This document shows positions 25,505-35,147 of a stretch of 47,822 nt of DNA, piece after piece. Made by a program: the position numbers and the translations under genes. The stretch is from Sphingopyxis sp. HIX (lineage in GTDB: Bacteria > Pseudomonadota > Alphaproteobacteria > Sphingomonadales > Sphingomonadaceae): contig NZ_LNSB01000042.1 of assembly GCF_001468285.1 (NCBI RefSeq), positions 1 through 47,822 of the forward strand. Direction: 5' to 3'. Each line of letters begins with the position of its first letter. Position 1 is the stretch's first letter. The notes beneath the pieces are model-generated. The model was not told the DNA's origin. It ran no database searches and saw only the letters and a program-made list of their open reading frames with translations.

Positions 25505-26134
25505 TCAGTCGAGCGCGGTGCGGGCCCAGCCGAACGTCGGCATCGCGTGATCCGCGGCGGGGCGGCTCGCCGCGGCGGCGTCGCGCAGCACCTGCACCGA
25601 TTCGGGCCGGCACTTCTCGTCGAAGCCGGGAAAGCGGACCAATTTGTCCGCTTCATCCTCGGCGGCGCCCTCCACGGGTTCATATTTTCCGCACATCACC
25701 ATCCAGAAGCCGAGCGTGCGCAGCGGCGCGGTCGCGGCGGGCTTGTTGTCGAAGGCGATAAAAGTGAAGGGCGTCGGATCGACCGTCCCGTCCTCGCCGG
25801 GTTCGGATTCGAGCTGGACGATCGCGATGTCGCCGTTGGAGACAACCACCGCGTCGCGCGGCACCGCCTTGGTCGCGATCCCGCTATTGCCTTGGCGCGC
25901 GAACCACTGGCCATCCTTGTGCAGCGCCCAGGTCGCGCAGTCGGGCCAAGCCGACACAGGTTTGGTGACGTCGACTGCGCAGTCCACCTCCTCGTCGAAT
26001 TCGGGCATCAGCCATACGCCGTCGGCGAATTGCGGCGCGCCCGCGGTGTCGGCGGCGGTCAGCATCGGCTTGTCCGAAACGGCGATACCGCAGCCCGCGA
26101 GCAAAAACATCGACAGCGCCGCGAACAACCGCAT
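25505..26134 (-). CDS. Putative lipoprotein of unknown function
   Basis: The product has 209 residues. The signal peptide ends in a lipobox (FLLAGCGIA, Cys near residue 15). The mature protein has four further cysteines, in EEVDCAVDV, AWPDCATWAL, VMCGKYEPV and DEKCRPESV, which may form disulfides. It contains FTFIAFDNKPAATAPLRTLGFWMVMCG split across a likely beta region. No known domain is recognised. It starts two bases after the stop of the purN-yjbR fusion and uses GAGGAG within that gene's last codons, so it is translationally coupled to it. Confidence 0.7.
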   Translation of the reverse strand: MRLFAALSMFLLAGCGIAVSDKPMLTAADTAGAPQFADGVWLMPEFDEEVDCAVDVTKPVSAWPDCATWALHKDGQWFARQGNSGIATKAVPRDAVVVSNGDIAIVQLESEPGEDGTVDPTPFTFIAFDNKPAATAPLRTLGFWMVMCGKYEPVEGAAEDEADKLVRFPGFDEKCRPESVQVLRDAAAASRPAADHAMPTFGWARTALD

Positions 26135-26136
26135 CG

Positions 26137-27087
26137 TCAAAACTCCTCTGCGACCCCCATCAGCCCCGCCAGCTTCTTCGGCGCCACTGCGAGCCAGCTC
26201 TTGCGCAGCCACTCGCCGATCGCGTCCCAGTCGGTATCGCCGAGGTCGAGGCGGATGCCGACCCAGCCGTCGCCGAAATAGGCGGGGCGATAATAGCGCT
26301 CCTCGTCCATCTCGATCAAGGCGGCCTGCTCGTCGGCGCCGCTGATCTTGACCAGCAGCGCGATCTTGCCGTCGCCGTGGTGATCCTCGGTGAAATAGGC
26401 GAATTTCTTGCCTTTCACGATCCCGAAGCAGGGCATGCCGTGCGAGGTCACCTCGTCGGCCTCGGGCAGCGCCAGCGCGAGCTCGCGCACCCGGCTGCGC
26501 AGATAATCGGGCGAACGTTCGCGCATGACGAAGGCGGCGAGGGCCGCGGGATAGAGCTGATGCTCGGCAAAACGCACCCGCGCCGCGAGGCTCTCGACCG
26601 TATCGCCGGGTACGATCGCCACCGGCGTCTGTGCGAGCACCGGCCCGTCGTCGACCCCGACGGTCACGATATGCACGCTGCACCCGCCGAATGTGTCCCC
26701 TGCGTCGATGGCCTGTTGGTGGGTGTTGAGCCCCTTGTAGAGCGGCAGCAGGCTGGGATGGATGTTGACCATCCGGCCGGCCCAGCGCGCGACGAACGCG
26801 TCGCTCAATATGCGCATATAGCCCGCGAGCGCGACGAACTCGGCGCCCGCCTCGCGCAATTGCGCATCGACCAGTGCGTCGAAGGCCTCGCGGCCGAGGC
26901 CCTTGTGCGATTGGCTCCACGTCGCAACGCCTTCGGCATCGGCGATCGCGAGCCCCGGCGCGTCGGGATCGTTGCTCGCGACGAGCACCAGCTCATAGGG
27001 GCAGTCCGCGGCCTTCGCGGCATAGAGCAGCGCCGCCATATTGGTCCCGGCGCCCGAGATCAGCACGGCGACGCGCGCCTTAGCCAT
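26137..27087 (-). CDS. purN: Phosphoribosylglycinamide formyltransferase fused to an MmcQ/YjbR domain
   Basis: The product has 316 residues; stand-alone PurN is about 190-215. Residues 1-190 are Pur[17 protein letters not shown] (about 7-22), [14 protein letters not shown] (catalytic Asn and His, about 102-115) and [11 protein letters not shown] (catalytic Asp, about 138). This part transfers formyl from 10-formyl-THF to GAR in purine synthesis. Residues 195-316 form an MmcQ/YjbR (DUF419) domain ([64 protein letters not shown]). The frame is open throughout. Met195 could allow separate translation of the second domain. The purN start overlaps the purM end by 8 bases. Confidence 0.9.
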   Translation of the reverse strand: MAKARVAVLISGAGTNMAALLYAAKAADCPYELVLVASNDPDAPGLAIADAEGVATWSQSHKGLGREAFDALVDAQLREAGAEFVALAGYMRILSDAFVARWAGRMVNIHPSLLPLYKGLNTHQQAIDAGDTFGGCSVHIVTVGVDDGPVLAQTPVAIVPGDTVESLAARVRFAEHQLYPAALAAFVMRERSPDYLRSRVRELALALPEADEVTSHGMPCFGIVKGKKFAYFTEDHHGDGKIALLVKISGADEQAALIEMDEERYYRPAYFGDGWVGIRLDLGDTDWDAIGEWLRKSWLAVAPKKLAGLMGVAEEF

Positions 27088-28198
27088 TATGCGTGGCGCT
27101 CCACGCGCCCATCGCGCTCCACGTCTCGGCCCCGCCGCTGACCGTGCAGCCCTTCGGCCCGTCGCCGATATGGCCGATCCGGAACACCGTTTCGCCCGCG
27201 GCTTCCAGCGCCGCGCGGACATCGGCGACGTCGGCTTCCGCCACGACCACCGCCATGCCGATCCCGCAATTGAAGGTGCGCGCCATTTCCTCGGGCTCGA
27301 TATTCCCCTGCGCCTGCAGGAAGGCCATCAGCCGCGGCTGCTCCCATGCATCGGCATCGACGAAGGCGTGCAGGTCGGCGGGCAGAATCCGCGGGATATT
27401 CTCGAGCAGCCCGCCGCCGGTGATATGCGCCAGCGCGTGGACCTTGCCGGTCTTCACCAGCGGCAGCAGGCTCTTCACATAGATGCGCGTCGGCGCCATC
27501 AGCGCCTCGATCAGCAGCACGTCCTGGTCGAACAGGGCAGGGCGGTCGAGCTTCCACCCCTTGTCCGCCGCGAGCCGGCGCACGAGCGAAAAGCCGTTCG
27601 AATGCACCCCCGACGAGGCGAGCCCCAGGATGACGTCGCCCGCGGCGACCTTGTCGGCGGTCAGCACTTCGTGGCGCTCGACCGCGCCGACGCAGAAACC
27701 CGCGAGGTCGTAGTCGCCCTCGCTGTACATGCCCGGCATTTCGGCGGTTTCGCCGCCGATCAGCGCGCATCCGGCCTGCTTGCACCCCTCGGCGATGCTC
27801 GCGACGACCGCGGTCGCGACCGCGTTGTCGAGCTTGCCGGTGGCATAATAGTCGAGGAAGAAGAGCGGCTCGGCGCCCTGGACGATCAGGTCGTTCACGC
27901 ACATCGCGACCAGGTCGATCCCGACCCCGGCGTGCTTGCCCGATTCGATCGCGAGCTTGAGCTTGGTGCCCACGCCGTCGTTCGCCGCGACGAGCAGGGG
28001 ATCGCTGAACCCCGCCGCCTTCAGATCGAAAAAGCCGCCGAATCCGCCGAGGTCGGCATCGGCGCCCGGACGGCGCGTCGCACGCGCCAGCGGGGCGATG
28101 GCACGGACCAGCGCATTGCCGGCGTCGATCGAAACCCCGGCCTGGGCATAAGTGTATGCGGCGGCTTGCCCGTCCGACTTGTTCTGCTTGGAATCCAT
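27080..28198 (-). CDS. purM: Phosphoribosylformylglycinamidine cyclo-ligase
   Basis: The product has 372 residues. It closes the imidazole ring of AIR from FGAM and ATP, two steps after PurN. Diagnostic stretches are [15 protein letters not shown] (about 15-29), [20 protein letters not shown] (about 65-84), [21 protein letters not shown] (read in two parts, about 92-112) and [20 protein letters not shown] (about 140-159). [16 protein letters not shown] (about 250-265) follows. ATG 28198 aligns with family starts. It heads the operon purM-purN-yjbR-lipoprotein and is divergent from the DUF2066-like gene across 85 bases. Confidence 0.97.
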   Translation of the reverse strand: MDSKQNKSDGQAAAYTYAQAGVSIDAGNALVRAIAPLARATRRPGADADLGGFGGFFDLKAAGFSDPLLVAANDGVGTKLKLAIESGKHAGVGIDLVAMCVNDLIVQGAEPLFFLDYYATGKLDNAVATAVVASIAEGCKQAGCALIGGETAEMPGMYSEGDYDLAGFCVGAVERHEVLTADKVAAGDVILGLASSGVHSNGFSLVRRLAADKGWKLDRPALFDQDVLLIEALMAPTRIYVKSLLPLVKTGKVHALAHITGGGLLENIPRILPADLHAFVDADAWEQPRLMAFLQAQGNIEPEEMARTFNCGIGMAVVVAEADVADVRAALEAAGETVFRIGHIGDGPKGCTVSGGAETWSAMGAWSATHNG

Positions 28199-28283
28199 GG
28201 CACGCGCGACTAACGGTTCCAGCCGGCAAATGCCATGATTTCCTTGTCCCCGACGCGGGTTCGGGGCAGAGCATAGAGAAGTG

Positions 28284-29552
28284 ATGATTTCGGCCGCGCC
28301 CTCCCGTTTCGCTCCCCGCTTCGACCTCGCCCGCCTGTTTGGCCGCGACCGGCGGATTGCCGCGCTTCTGGCGCTGCTCGCGCTCGCGCTCGTCGTCGGG
28401 GTGGTGCAGGGACAGATCGGCCGCGGCAACCGCGGCATCACCCCGATCAACAGCAGCGGCGACTTCCTGACCAGCGGCATATTGGTCGACGTCACCGGCG
28501 ACAATGCCGACGACGCGCGCAGCAAGGGCTGGCGCGAGGCGCAGCGCAAGGGCTGGGCCCAGCTCTACCGTGCGACCAATGGCTCCGATGGCCCGGCGCT
28601 CGGCGATTCGGTGCTCGACGGCATCGTCACCGCGATCGTCGTCGAGGAAGAACAGATCGGCCCGCGTCGCTATGTCGCAAAGCTCGGCGTCCAGTTCGAC
28701 CGCGTCCGCGCGGGGCAGATCCTGGGCGTCAGCGGCCGCACCCTGCGCTCGCCGCCCTTGCTCGTCATCCCCGTCTATTCGATCGACGGCATGCAGCAGG
28801 TGTTCGAACAGCGCAGCGCCTGGCAGCGCGCCTGGGCCGAATATAATACGGGGCAGAGCGCGATCGACTATGTCCGCACCGCGGGCACCGGCGCCGATAC
28901 CTTGCTGCTCAATTCGGGGCAGGTCGGCCGACGCGGCCGCGTCTGGTGGCGCGTGATCCTCGACCAATATGGCGCCGCCGACGTGCTCGTGCCGATCGCG
29001 CGCGTCGAATACAGCTATCCCGGCGGGCCGATCACCGGCCATTTCACCGCGCGCTTCGGCCCCGACAACAAGCTGATCGGCGGCTTCACCATGACCGGGC
29101 CCAGCCCCGCCGCGCTGCCCGACATGATGGAAAAGGCGGTTGCGCGCATGGACCGCCTCTACACCGACGCGCTCGCCGCCGGGGTGCTGCGCACCGACAC
29201 CTATCTCGTGCTCGAAAAGCCGGTCGCGGTCGAGGAGCTGCCCGAGGTCGCCGAAAGCGCCGACGCGCTGCCGACCGAAATCGACAACAGCGTGTCGACC
29301 GCGCCCGTCGCGGGCGCGCAGAGCTTCACCGTCCAGTACAGCTCGCCCGACGTCGAATCGGTGTCGGCGACCGAACGCAACGTCGGCGCCATCGCCGGCG
29401 TCCAGTCGGCCGCGACCTCCAGCCTCGCGCTCGGCGGTACCTCGGTGATGCGCGTGACCTTCCGCGGCGATCTTGCCGCACTCAAGGCGGCGCTCGAAGC
29501 GCGCGGCTACAAGGTGCAGGCGGGCGGGAGCACGCTGCGGATCAGCCGCTGA
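28284..29552 (+). CDS. DUF2066-like envelope protein upstream of hdaA
   Basis: The product has 422 residues. A single N-terminal transmembrane helix or uncleaved signal ([19 protein letters not shown], about 25-44) is followed by a periplasmic region. That region contains [24 protein letters not shown] (about 72-95, read in two parts), [26 protein letters not shown] (about 110-135) and [16 protein letters not shown]. These resemble the DUF2066 family that lies between purM and the DnaA-like gene in other alphaproteobacteria. The last 80 residues look like a repeated small domain ([22 protein letters not shown]). The function is unknown. It ends in TGATG with hdaA. Confidence 0.7.
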   Translation: MISAAPSRFAPRFDLARLFGRDRRIAALLALLALALVVGVVQGQIGRGNRGITPINSSGDFLTSGILVDVTGDNADDARSKGWREAQRKGWAQLYRATNGSDGPALGDSVLDGIVTAIVVEEEQIGPRRYVAKLGVQFDRVRAGQILGVSGRTLRSPPLLVIPVYSIDGMQQVFEQRSAWQRAWAEYNTGQSAIDYVRTAGTGADTLLLNSGQVGRRGRVWWRVILDQYGAADVLVPIARVEYSYPGGPITGHFTARFGPDNKLIGGFTMTGPSPAALPDMMEKAVARMDRLYTDALAAGVLRTDTYLVLEKPVAVEELPEVAESADALPTEIDNSVSTAPVAGAQSFTVQYSSPDVESVSATERNVGAIAGVQSAATSSLALGGTSVMRVTFRGDLAALKAALEARGYKVQAGGSTLRISR

Positions 29553-30205
29553 TGGCGCGCACCGGACAGATCGCGCTCCCGCTCGACTGGAGCGCGGGGG
29601 GCAGCAACGACGGCCCGCTGATCGTCGGCACCAGCAACGCCGATGCGGTACGCTATCTCCGCCACGTCGCGACCTGGCCCGTGCGCACCGCGGTTCTCAC
29701 CGGCCCGACGGGCTCGGGGCGCAGCCTGATCGGCCGCCTTTTCGCGCGCGAAACCGGCGGGCGCGTGATCGACGGGCACGACGGCGTCTCCGAAGAAGAG
29801 ATTTTCCACGCCTGGAACGCCGCGCAGGCCAGCGGCACGCCCTTGCTGATCATCGCCGACGCGACGCCCGCCGAATGGGACATCGCGCTTCCCGACCTCC
29901 GCTCGCGGCTCGCCGCGGTGCCGGTGCTCACGATCGGCGCGCCCGACGACTGCCTCGCGCGGGACCTGATCGAGGCGCTCTTCGCGCAGCGCGGCATCGC
30001 GCTCGCGCCGGGCGTCGCCTCCTATATCGTGCCGCGCATGGAGCGCAGCTATAAGATGATCCACAGCATCGTCGCCGCGCTCGACGAGGCTTCGCTCGAA
30101 CGCGGCCGCGCCATCGGCGTTCGTCTCACGCGTGAAACATTACTGTCACAGGGGCTGATCGATCCCGATCTCCTCGAAAGGCAGGATGGAACGATATGTC
30201 GATAG
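29552..30205 (+). CDS. hdaA: DnaA-related regulatory ATPase HdaA
   Basis: The product has 217 residues, matching the short DnaA-like regulators (Hda/HdaA) that stimulate ATP hydrolysis on DnaA after replication starts. The N-terminus IALPLDW is the sliding-clamp-binding motif (QxxLPL-type: GQIALPLDW at about 5-13). The Walker A loop is GPTGSGRS (about 49-56), with Arg in place of the usual Lys. Walker B-like LLIIADATPAEW is at about 95. The domain III lid ends with YIVPRMERSYKMIHSIVAALD. No DNA-binding domain IV is present, as expected. It overlaps ppk1 by 10 bases. Confidence 0.88.
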   Translation: MARTGQIALPLDWSAGGSNDGPLIVGTSNADAVRYLRHVATWPVRTAVLTGPTGSGRSLIGRLFARETGGRVIDGHDGVSEEEIFHAWNAAQASGTPLLIIADATPAEWDIALPDLRSRLAAVPVLTIGAPDDCLARDLIEALFAQRGIALAPGVASYIVPRMERSYKMIHSIVAALDEASLERGRAIGVRLTRETLLSQGLIDPDLLERQDGTICR

Positions 30206-32364
30206 CCGGTGGACCTCTTCGCGCCGACAATGATGCCGACACGGCGGGGTCCGATTTCGGCCCCGAACGCTTTTTCAACCGCGAACTCAGCTGGCTCGCC
30301 TTCAACCGGCGGGTGATGGAGGAGGCGCGCAACCCCGCGCACCCGCTGCTCGAACGGCTGCGTTTCCTGTCGATCTCGGGCAGCAACCTCGACGAATTCT
30401 TCATGGTCCGCGTCGCGGGCCTCAAGGGCCAGCAACTGCAGGGGATCGACGATCCCAGCGCCGACGGCCGCTCGCCCGGCCAGCAGCTCGCCGAGATCGA
30501 GGCCGAGGTGAACCGCCTCGTCGACCAGCAGCAGAGCGAGTGGCAGCGGCTGCACCGCCTGCTCGGCGAACAGGGGATCGTCGTCCACGGCCCCGGCTCC
30601 GACGCGAACAAGCTGCGCACCGCGCTCCGCCAATATTTCATCGACCAGATCTTCCCGATCCTCACCCCGCAGGTGCTCGATCCGGCGCATCCCTTTCCCT
30701 TCATCCCCAACCGCGGCCTCGGGGTGATCTTCGATCTCGAACGCAAGGCGACGGGCGAGACGATTCGCGAACTGGTGATGATTCCGCCGTCGCTCGCGCG
30801 CTTCGTCGCGGTGCCCGCCGAGCCCTCGGCCTTCGTGCCGATCGAATATCTGATCGAGTTGTTCGGCGACACCTTGTTCCCCGGCTATCGCATCCGCTCG
30901 CGCGGGGTGTTCCGCATCATCCGCGACAGCGACATCGAGCTCGAGGAAGAGGCCGAGGATCTCGTGCGCCTGTTCCGCACCGCGATCCGCCGCCGCCGCC
31001 GCGGGCGCGTCATCCTGCTCGAACTCGCCGCCGACATGCCCGGCGAACTCGCCGCGGTGCTCGGCGACGACATCCAGGGGCATGAGGCGATCGTCGCCAA
31101 GATCGACGGCTTCGTCGGGCTCGCGGCGCTCTCGGCGCTGGTCGACGTCGACCGCCCCGACCTCAAATTTCCGGCCTTCTCGGCGCGTTTCCCCGAACGT
31201 ATCCGCGAGCATGGCGGCGACTGTTTTGCGGCGATCCGCTCGAAGGACATCCTCGTCCACCATCCCTATGAGAGCTTCGACGTCGTGCTCTCCTTCCTGC
31301 GCCAGGCCGCCGCCGATCCCGACGTCGTCGCGATCAAGCAGACGCTCTACCGTGCGGGCAACCAGTCGCCGGTGATCCGCGCGCTGATCGAGGCCGCCGA
31401 GGCGGGCAAGTCGGTCACCGCGGTCGTCGAGCTCAAGGCGCGTTTCGACGAGGAGCAGAATCTGCTCTGGGCGAACCAGCTCGAACGCGCCGGGGTGCAG
31501 GTCGTCTACGGCTTCATCGAGTGGAAGACCCACGCCAAGATCTCGATGGTCGTGCGTCGCGAAGGGCAGGGGTACAAGACCTATTGCCACTTCGGCACCG
31601 GCAATTATCACCCGGTCACCGCGCGCATCTACACCGATCTGAGCTTCTTCACCGCCGACCCGCGCGCGGGGCGCGATGCGGCGCAGTTGTTCAATTACAT
31701 CACCGGCTATGTCGAACCCGAACGGCTCGACATGATTACCATGTCGCCGCTCAACATGCGCAAACATTTGAGCGAATTGATCGATGCTGAGACCGCGGCG
31801 GCGCGCGCCGGGCTGCCCTCGGGGGTCTGGGCCAAGATGAACAGCCTCGTCGACCCCGACATCATCGACAAGCTCTACGAGGCGAGCGCCGCGGGGGTGC
31901 CGATCGAACTCGTGGTGCGCGGCATCTGCTGCCTGCGCCCCGGCGTGCCCGGGCTGTCGGCGACGATCCGCGTCAAGTCGGTCGTCGGGCGCTTCCTCGA
32001 GCACAGCCGCGTCTGGGCCTTCGCCAATGGCGCGGCGCTGCCGGGCCGCAATGCGAAGCTCTATATCTCCAGCGCCGACTGGATGCCGCGCAACTTCGAC
32101 CGCCGCGTCGAATATATGATCCCGATCGAAAATCCGACGGTGCACGACCAGATATTGGACCAGGTGCTCGTCGCGAACCTCATCGACAATGAACAAAGCT
32201 GGGTGCTCCAGCCCGACGGCACCTACGTGCGCTTAACTCCGGACGACAAGCCCTTTAACTTGCACCATTATTTCATGACCAACCCGTCGCTCTCGGGCCG
32301 CGGCACGACGCTCAGCCAGCGTCAGGACGTGCCGACGCTCATCCTCGATATGCGCGAAGATTGA
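30196..32364 (+). CDS. ppk1: Polyphosphate kinase 1
   Basis: The product has 722 residues, full length. It reversibly polymerises the gamma phosphate of ATP into polyphosphate. Family landmarks are FFNRELSWLAFNRRVMEEA (about 26-44), RLRFLSISGSNLDEFFMVRVAG (read in two parts, about 55-76), HHPYESFDVVLSFLRQAA (about 355) and YCHFGTGNYHPVTARIYTDL (about 463-482, with the phosphorylated His in HFGTGNY). VVGRFLEHSRVWAF (second His, about 597) completes the set. ATG 30196 lies inside the end of hdaA. The 3' end overlaps ppx as TTGA, so hdaA-ppk1-ppx is a tight operon. Confidence 0.96.
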   Translation: MSIAGGPLRADNDADTAGSDFGPERFFNRELSWLAFNRRVMEEARNPAHPLLERLRFLSISGSNLDEFFMVRVAGLKGQQLQGIDDPSADGRSPGQQLAEIEAEVNRLVDQQQSEWQRLHRLLGEQGIVVHGPGSDANKLRTALRQYFIDQIFPILTPQVLDPAHPFPFIPNRGLGVIFDLERKATGETIRELVMIPPSLARFVAVPAEPSAFVPIEYLIELFGDTLFPGYRIRSRGVFRIIRDSDIELEEEAEDLVRLFRTAIRRRRRGRVILLELAADMPGELAAVLGDDIQGHEAIVAKIDGFVGLAALSALVDVDRPDLKFPAFSARFPERIREHGGDCFAAIRSKDILVHHPYESFDVVLSFLRQAAADPDVVAIKQTLYRAGNQSPVIRALIEAAEAGKSVTAVVELKARFDEEQNLLWANQLERAGVQVVYGFIEWKTHAKISMVVRREGQGYKTYCHFGTGNYHPVTARIYTDLSFFTADPRAGRDAAQLFNYITGYVEPERLDMITMSPLNMRKHLSELIDAETAAARAGLPSGVWAKMNSLVDPDIIDKLYEASAAGVPIELVVRGICCLRPGVPGLSATIRVKSVVGRFLEHSRVWAFANGAALPGRNAKLYISSADWMPRNFDRRVEYMIPIENPTVHDQILDQVLVANLIDNEQSWVLQPDGTYVRLTPDDKPFNLHHYFMTNPSLSGRGTTLSQRQDVPTLILDMRED

Positions 32365-33854
32365 CCCCCTTGCCCTTCCGCCGAATCCCCGCTCCCAAGG
32401 TCCACCGCTCGGCGGTCATCGACATCGGCTCGAACTCGGTGCGCCTCGTCGTCTATGAAGGCCCGCCGCGCGCGCCCGCGGTGATCTTCAACGAGAAGGT
32501 GGCGGCCGGCCTCGGCCGCGGCCTCGCGATCGACGGCCGCATCGCCCCCGAGGATGCCGAGCGCGGCCTCTATGCGCTCCGCCGCTACGCGCTGCTCGCC
32601 AAGCATATGGAGGTGCAGGACCTGCAATGCGTCGCGACCGCTGCGGTGCGCGACGCGAGCAACGGCCCCGACTTCATCGCCGGAGCCGCCGAAGCGGGGC
32701 TCGAAATCCGGCTGCTCTCGGGGCAGGAGGAAGCCGAGGCCGCGGGTAATGGCGTGATTGCGGCAATCCCCGACGCGCATGGCATCGCGGTCGATCTCGG
32801 CGGCGGCAGCCTCGAGCTGGCGCAGGTTTCGAACGGCCAGGTCGGCCGCCGCAACAGCTTCCCGCTTGGTGTTCTCCGCCTCCCCGCGCTGCGCAAGGAC
32901 GGACATCAGGCGTTCGAGCGCACGCTGCGCAAGATGCTGCGCGCCAAGGGCTGGCCGGGCGATTGCGCGGGGCTGCCGCTCTACCTCGTCGGCGGCTCGT
33001 GGCGCGCGCTCGCGCGGCTCGATCTCGAACTCACCAAGGACCCGCTCGCGGTGCTCGACCAGCACACGCTGCCGCGCACCGCGCTCCGCCGCCTGATCCG
33101 CGCGACGCGGCGGCTGAGCTTCGAGGAACTGAAGGCGATCCCCGGCATGGCGTCGAACCGCGCCGCCTCGCTACCCGACGCCGCCGCGCTGCTCGCGGCG
33201 CTCGCCAACATCATCGACGTGCCCGAAATGACCGTCTCGTCGTCGGGGCTGCGCGAAGGTTTGCTCTATCAGGCGCTCGACGCGGGCACGCGGGCGCAGG
33301 ATCCGCTGATCGTCGCCGCCGAGTTCGAGGGCCGCCGCCTCGCGCGTTTTGCGCCGCACGGCCCCGCGCTCGCCGAGTGGATCGCGCCGCTCTTCGCCAG
33401 CGAGGACCAGGCCGACAGCCGCATCCGCCTCGCCGCGAGCCTGCTCAGCGACGTCGCCTGGTCGGCGAACCCCGATTTCCGCGCCGAGCGCGGCACCGAG
33501 ATCGGCCTCCACGGCAACTGGCGCGGCATCGACATTCCCGGGCGCATCCTGCTCGCGCGCGCGCTGCACGCGGGGTTCGGCGGCGCCGACGGCGATTTCC
33601 CGGCGATGGGCAGTCTCGTGTCCAGCGAGCGGCTGGCGCGCGCGCGGCAATGGGGGCTCGCGATCCGCCTCGCGCAGCGGCTGACCGGCGGGGTCGAGGC
33701 GCCGCTCAAGGCGAGCCGCATCGCGCAGGAGGATGGCAAGCTGGTGCTCCGCCTCGACGCCGGCTGGCATCATCTGGCGGGCGAATCGGTCGATCGCCGC
33801 CTGCGCTCGCTCGCGCAGGCGCTCGACGCCAAACCCGAACTCGTGCTGCTTTAG
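32361..33854 (+). CDS. ppx: Exopolyphosphatase (Ppx/GppA family)
   Basis: The product has 497 residues with a TTG start at 32361 inside the ppk1 stop (TTGA). It hydrolyses terminal phosphates of polyphosphate; guanosine pentaphosphatase activity is a family alternative. The actin-like ATPase fold shows phosphate-1 VIDIGSNSVRLVVYEG (about 19-34), QCVATAAVRDASNG (about 91) and phosphate-2 GIAVDLGGGSLELAQ (about 140-154). The C-terminal helical half of about 200 residues has the HD-like region of long Ppx proteins in degraded form. The rare start codon may lower its level relative to ppk1. Its stop overlaps the converging rnd stop by two bases. Confidence 0.92.
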   Translation: MTPLPFRRIPAPKVHRSAVIDIGSNSVRLVVYEGPPRAPAVIFNEKVAAGLGRGLAIDGRIAPEDAERGLYALRRYALLAKHMEVQDLQCVATAAVRDASNGPDFIAGAAEAGLEIRLLSGQEEAEAAGNGVIAAIPDAHGIAVDLGGGSLELAQVSNGQVGRRNSFPLGVLRLPALRKDGHQAFERTLRKMLRAKGWPGDCAGLPLYLVGGSWRALARLDLELTKDPLAVLDQHTLPRTALRRLIRATRRLSFEELKAIPGMASNRAASLPDAAALLAALANIIDVPEMTVSSSGLREGLLYQALDAGTRAQDPLIVAAEFEGRRLARFAPHGPALAEWIAPLFASEDQADSRIRLAASLLSDVAWSANPDFRAERGTEIGLHGNWRGIDIPGRILLARALHAGFGGADGDFPAMGSLVSSERLARARQWGLAIRLAQRLTGGVEAPLKASRIAQEDGKLVLRLDAGWHHLAGESVDRRLRSLAQALDAKPELVLL

Positions 33855-35041
33855 GCCGCGTCGATCGGCGCGGGGTTTTCGATCTCGCTCATCACCAGCT
33901 TGCCGTTCTTGACCGCAAAGCCCATCCGCCCCTCGACCAGGTCGAGCGCGGCATGGCCGAAGACATCGTGGCGCCAGCCCTGGAGCATCGGAATGGCGTC
34001 GCGCCGCCCCGCCGCCAGCGCCTCGAGGTCGTCGCTCCGTGCGATCAGCCGCGCCGCGACATTGAGCTCGCGCGCGCGAATCTTGAGCAGCAGCTTCAAA
34101 AGGTCGGCAACCAGCACACCCTCCTTGCCGAGCCCCGGCCCGCGCGGCGCCCGGTCAGGCATGTCGTCGCGGCCGAGCGGCTCGGCATTGGCGAGCGCGT
34201 CCATCAGCCGGCTGCCGATGTCGTTCGAGCGCCAGGTCGCCGACAGCCCGCGCACGCGGCCGAGCCCGTCCTGGTCCTTCGGCGGATGCGCGGCGAGGTC
34301 GGCGAGCGTCTCGTCCTTGACGATACGCCCACGCGGCAGGTTCTTGGTCCGTGCCTCGCGCTCGCGCCACGCGGCGAGCGCCTTCAGCCGTCCGAGCACG
34401 TCGGGCTTGCGCGACGGGATCTTGATGCGGTGCCAAACTTGGTCGGGATCGACGTTGTAATTGGCCGGATCGGCGAGCTTTTCCATTTCCTCGTCGAGCC
34501 AGTGGCCGCGCCCGGTCTTGACCAGCTTCTTGAGCATCATCGGGAAAATCTTGGCGAGATGCGTGACGTCGCCGATCGCATAGTCGATCTGGCGCTTGTC
34601 GAGCGGGCGGCGGCTCCAGTCGGTGAAGCGCGCGCCCTTGTCGAGATGGAGGCCGATCCACGCCTCGACCAGGTTCGAATAGCCGACCTGCTCGGCCTGG
34701 CCGAGCGCCATCTGGCCGATCTGCGTGTCGAAGATCGGGTGCGGCGTCTTCCCCGTCAGGTTGAAGATGATTTCGACATCCTGCCCGCCCGCGTGGAAGA
34801 CCTTCAGCATCTCCTCATTGTCGACGAGCATGTCGAGCAGCGGGGTCAGGTCCATGTCCTTGGCCATCGGGTCGATCGCCGCGGCATGTTCGCTGTCGGC
34901 GACCTGAATCAGGCAGAGTTCGGGCCAGAAGGTATTCTCGCGCATGAACTCGGTATCGACGGCGATGAAATCGCTGTTCTCGATCAATTTGCAGAATTCG
35001 GCGAGCGCGGCGCTGGTTTCGATGAGCGGATGGACTTGCAT
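33851..35041 (-). CDS. rnd: Ribonuclease D
   Basis: The product has 396 residues. It is a 3'-5' exoribonuclease that trims tRNA precursors. The DEDD catalytic residues are visible: FIAVDTEFMREN (Asp and Glu, about 25-36), VFHAGGQDVEII (Asp, about 80-91) and DYAIGDVTHL (Tyr and Asp, about 155-164). A first HRDC-like domain follows (about 215-290: LKALAAWREREARTKNLPRG, DLAAHPPKDQDGLGRVRG). ATG 35041 gives the usual N-terminus. The stop codon at 33851-33853 overlaps that of ppx on the other strand (TTAG), leaving no space for a terminator between them. Confidence 0.95.
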   Translation of the reverse strand: MQVHPLIETSAALAEFCKLIENSDFIAVDTEFMRENTFWPELCLIQVADSEHAAAIDPMAKDMDLTPLLDMLVDNEEMLKVFHAGGQDVEIIFNLTGKTPHPIFDTQIGQMALGQAEQVGYSNLVEAWIGLHLDKGARFTDWSRRPLDKRQIDYAIGDVTHLAKIFPMMLKKLVKTGRGHWLDEEMEKLADPANYNVDPDQVWHRIKIPSRKPDVLGRLKALAAWREREARTKNLPRGRIVKDETLADLAAHPPKDQDGLGRVRGLSATWRSNDIGSRLMDALANAEPLGRDDMPDRAPRGPGLGKEGVLVADLLKLLLKIRARELNVAARLIARSDDLEALAAGRRDAIPMLQGWRHDVFGHAALDLVEGRMGFAVKNGKLVMSEIENPAPIDAA

Positions 35042-35147
35042 GCCGCGCCTATACAGCTAGTTGATGCAGACGGGCAGGAAAATTTGCCCGAGCTCTTCGG
35101 GGTCGTGGAGCCGGAACACCGGCCGGGAAACGCGAAGGGGTATCGAC

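Noticed and set aside
30049..32196. Open frame of 715 codons antisense to ppk1
   Set aside because: Shadow of ppk1, with no motif and atypical Arg/Asp/His-rich composition.
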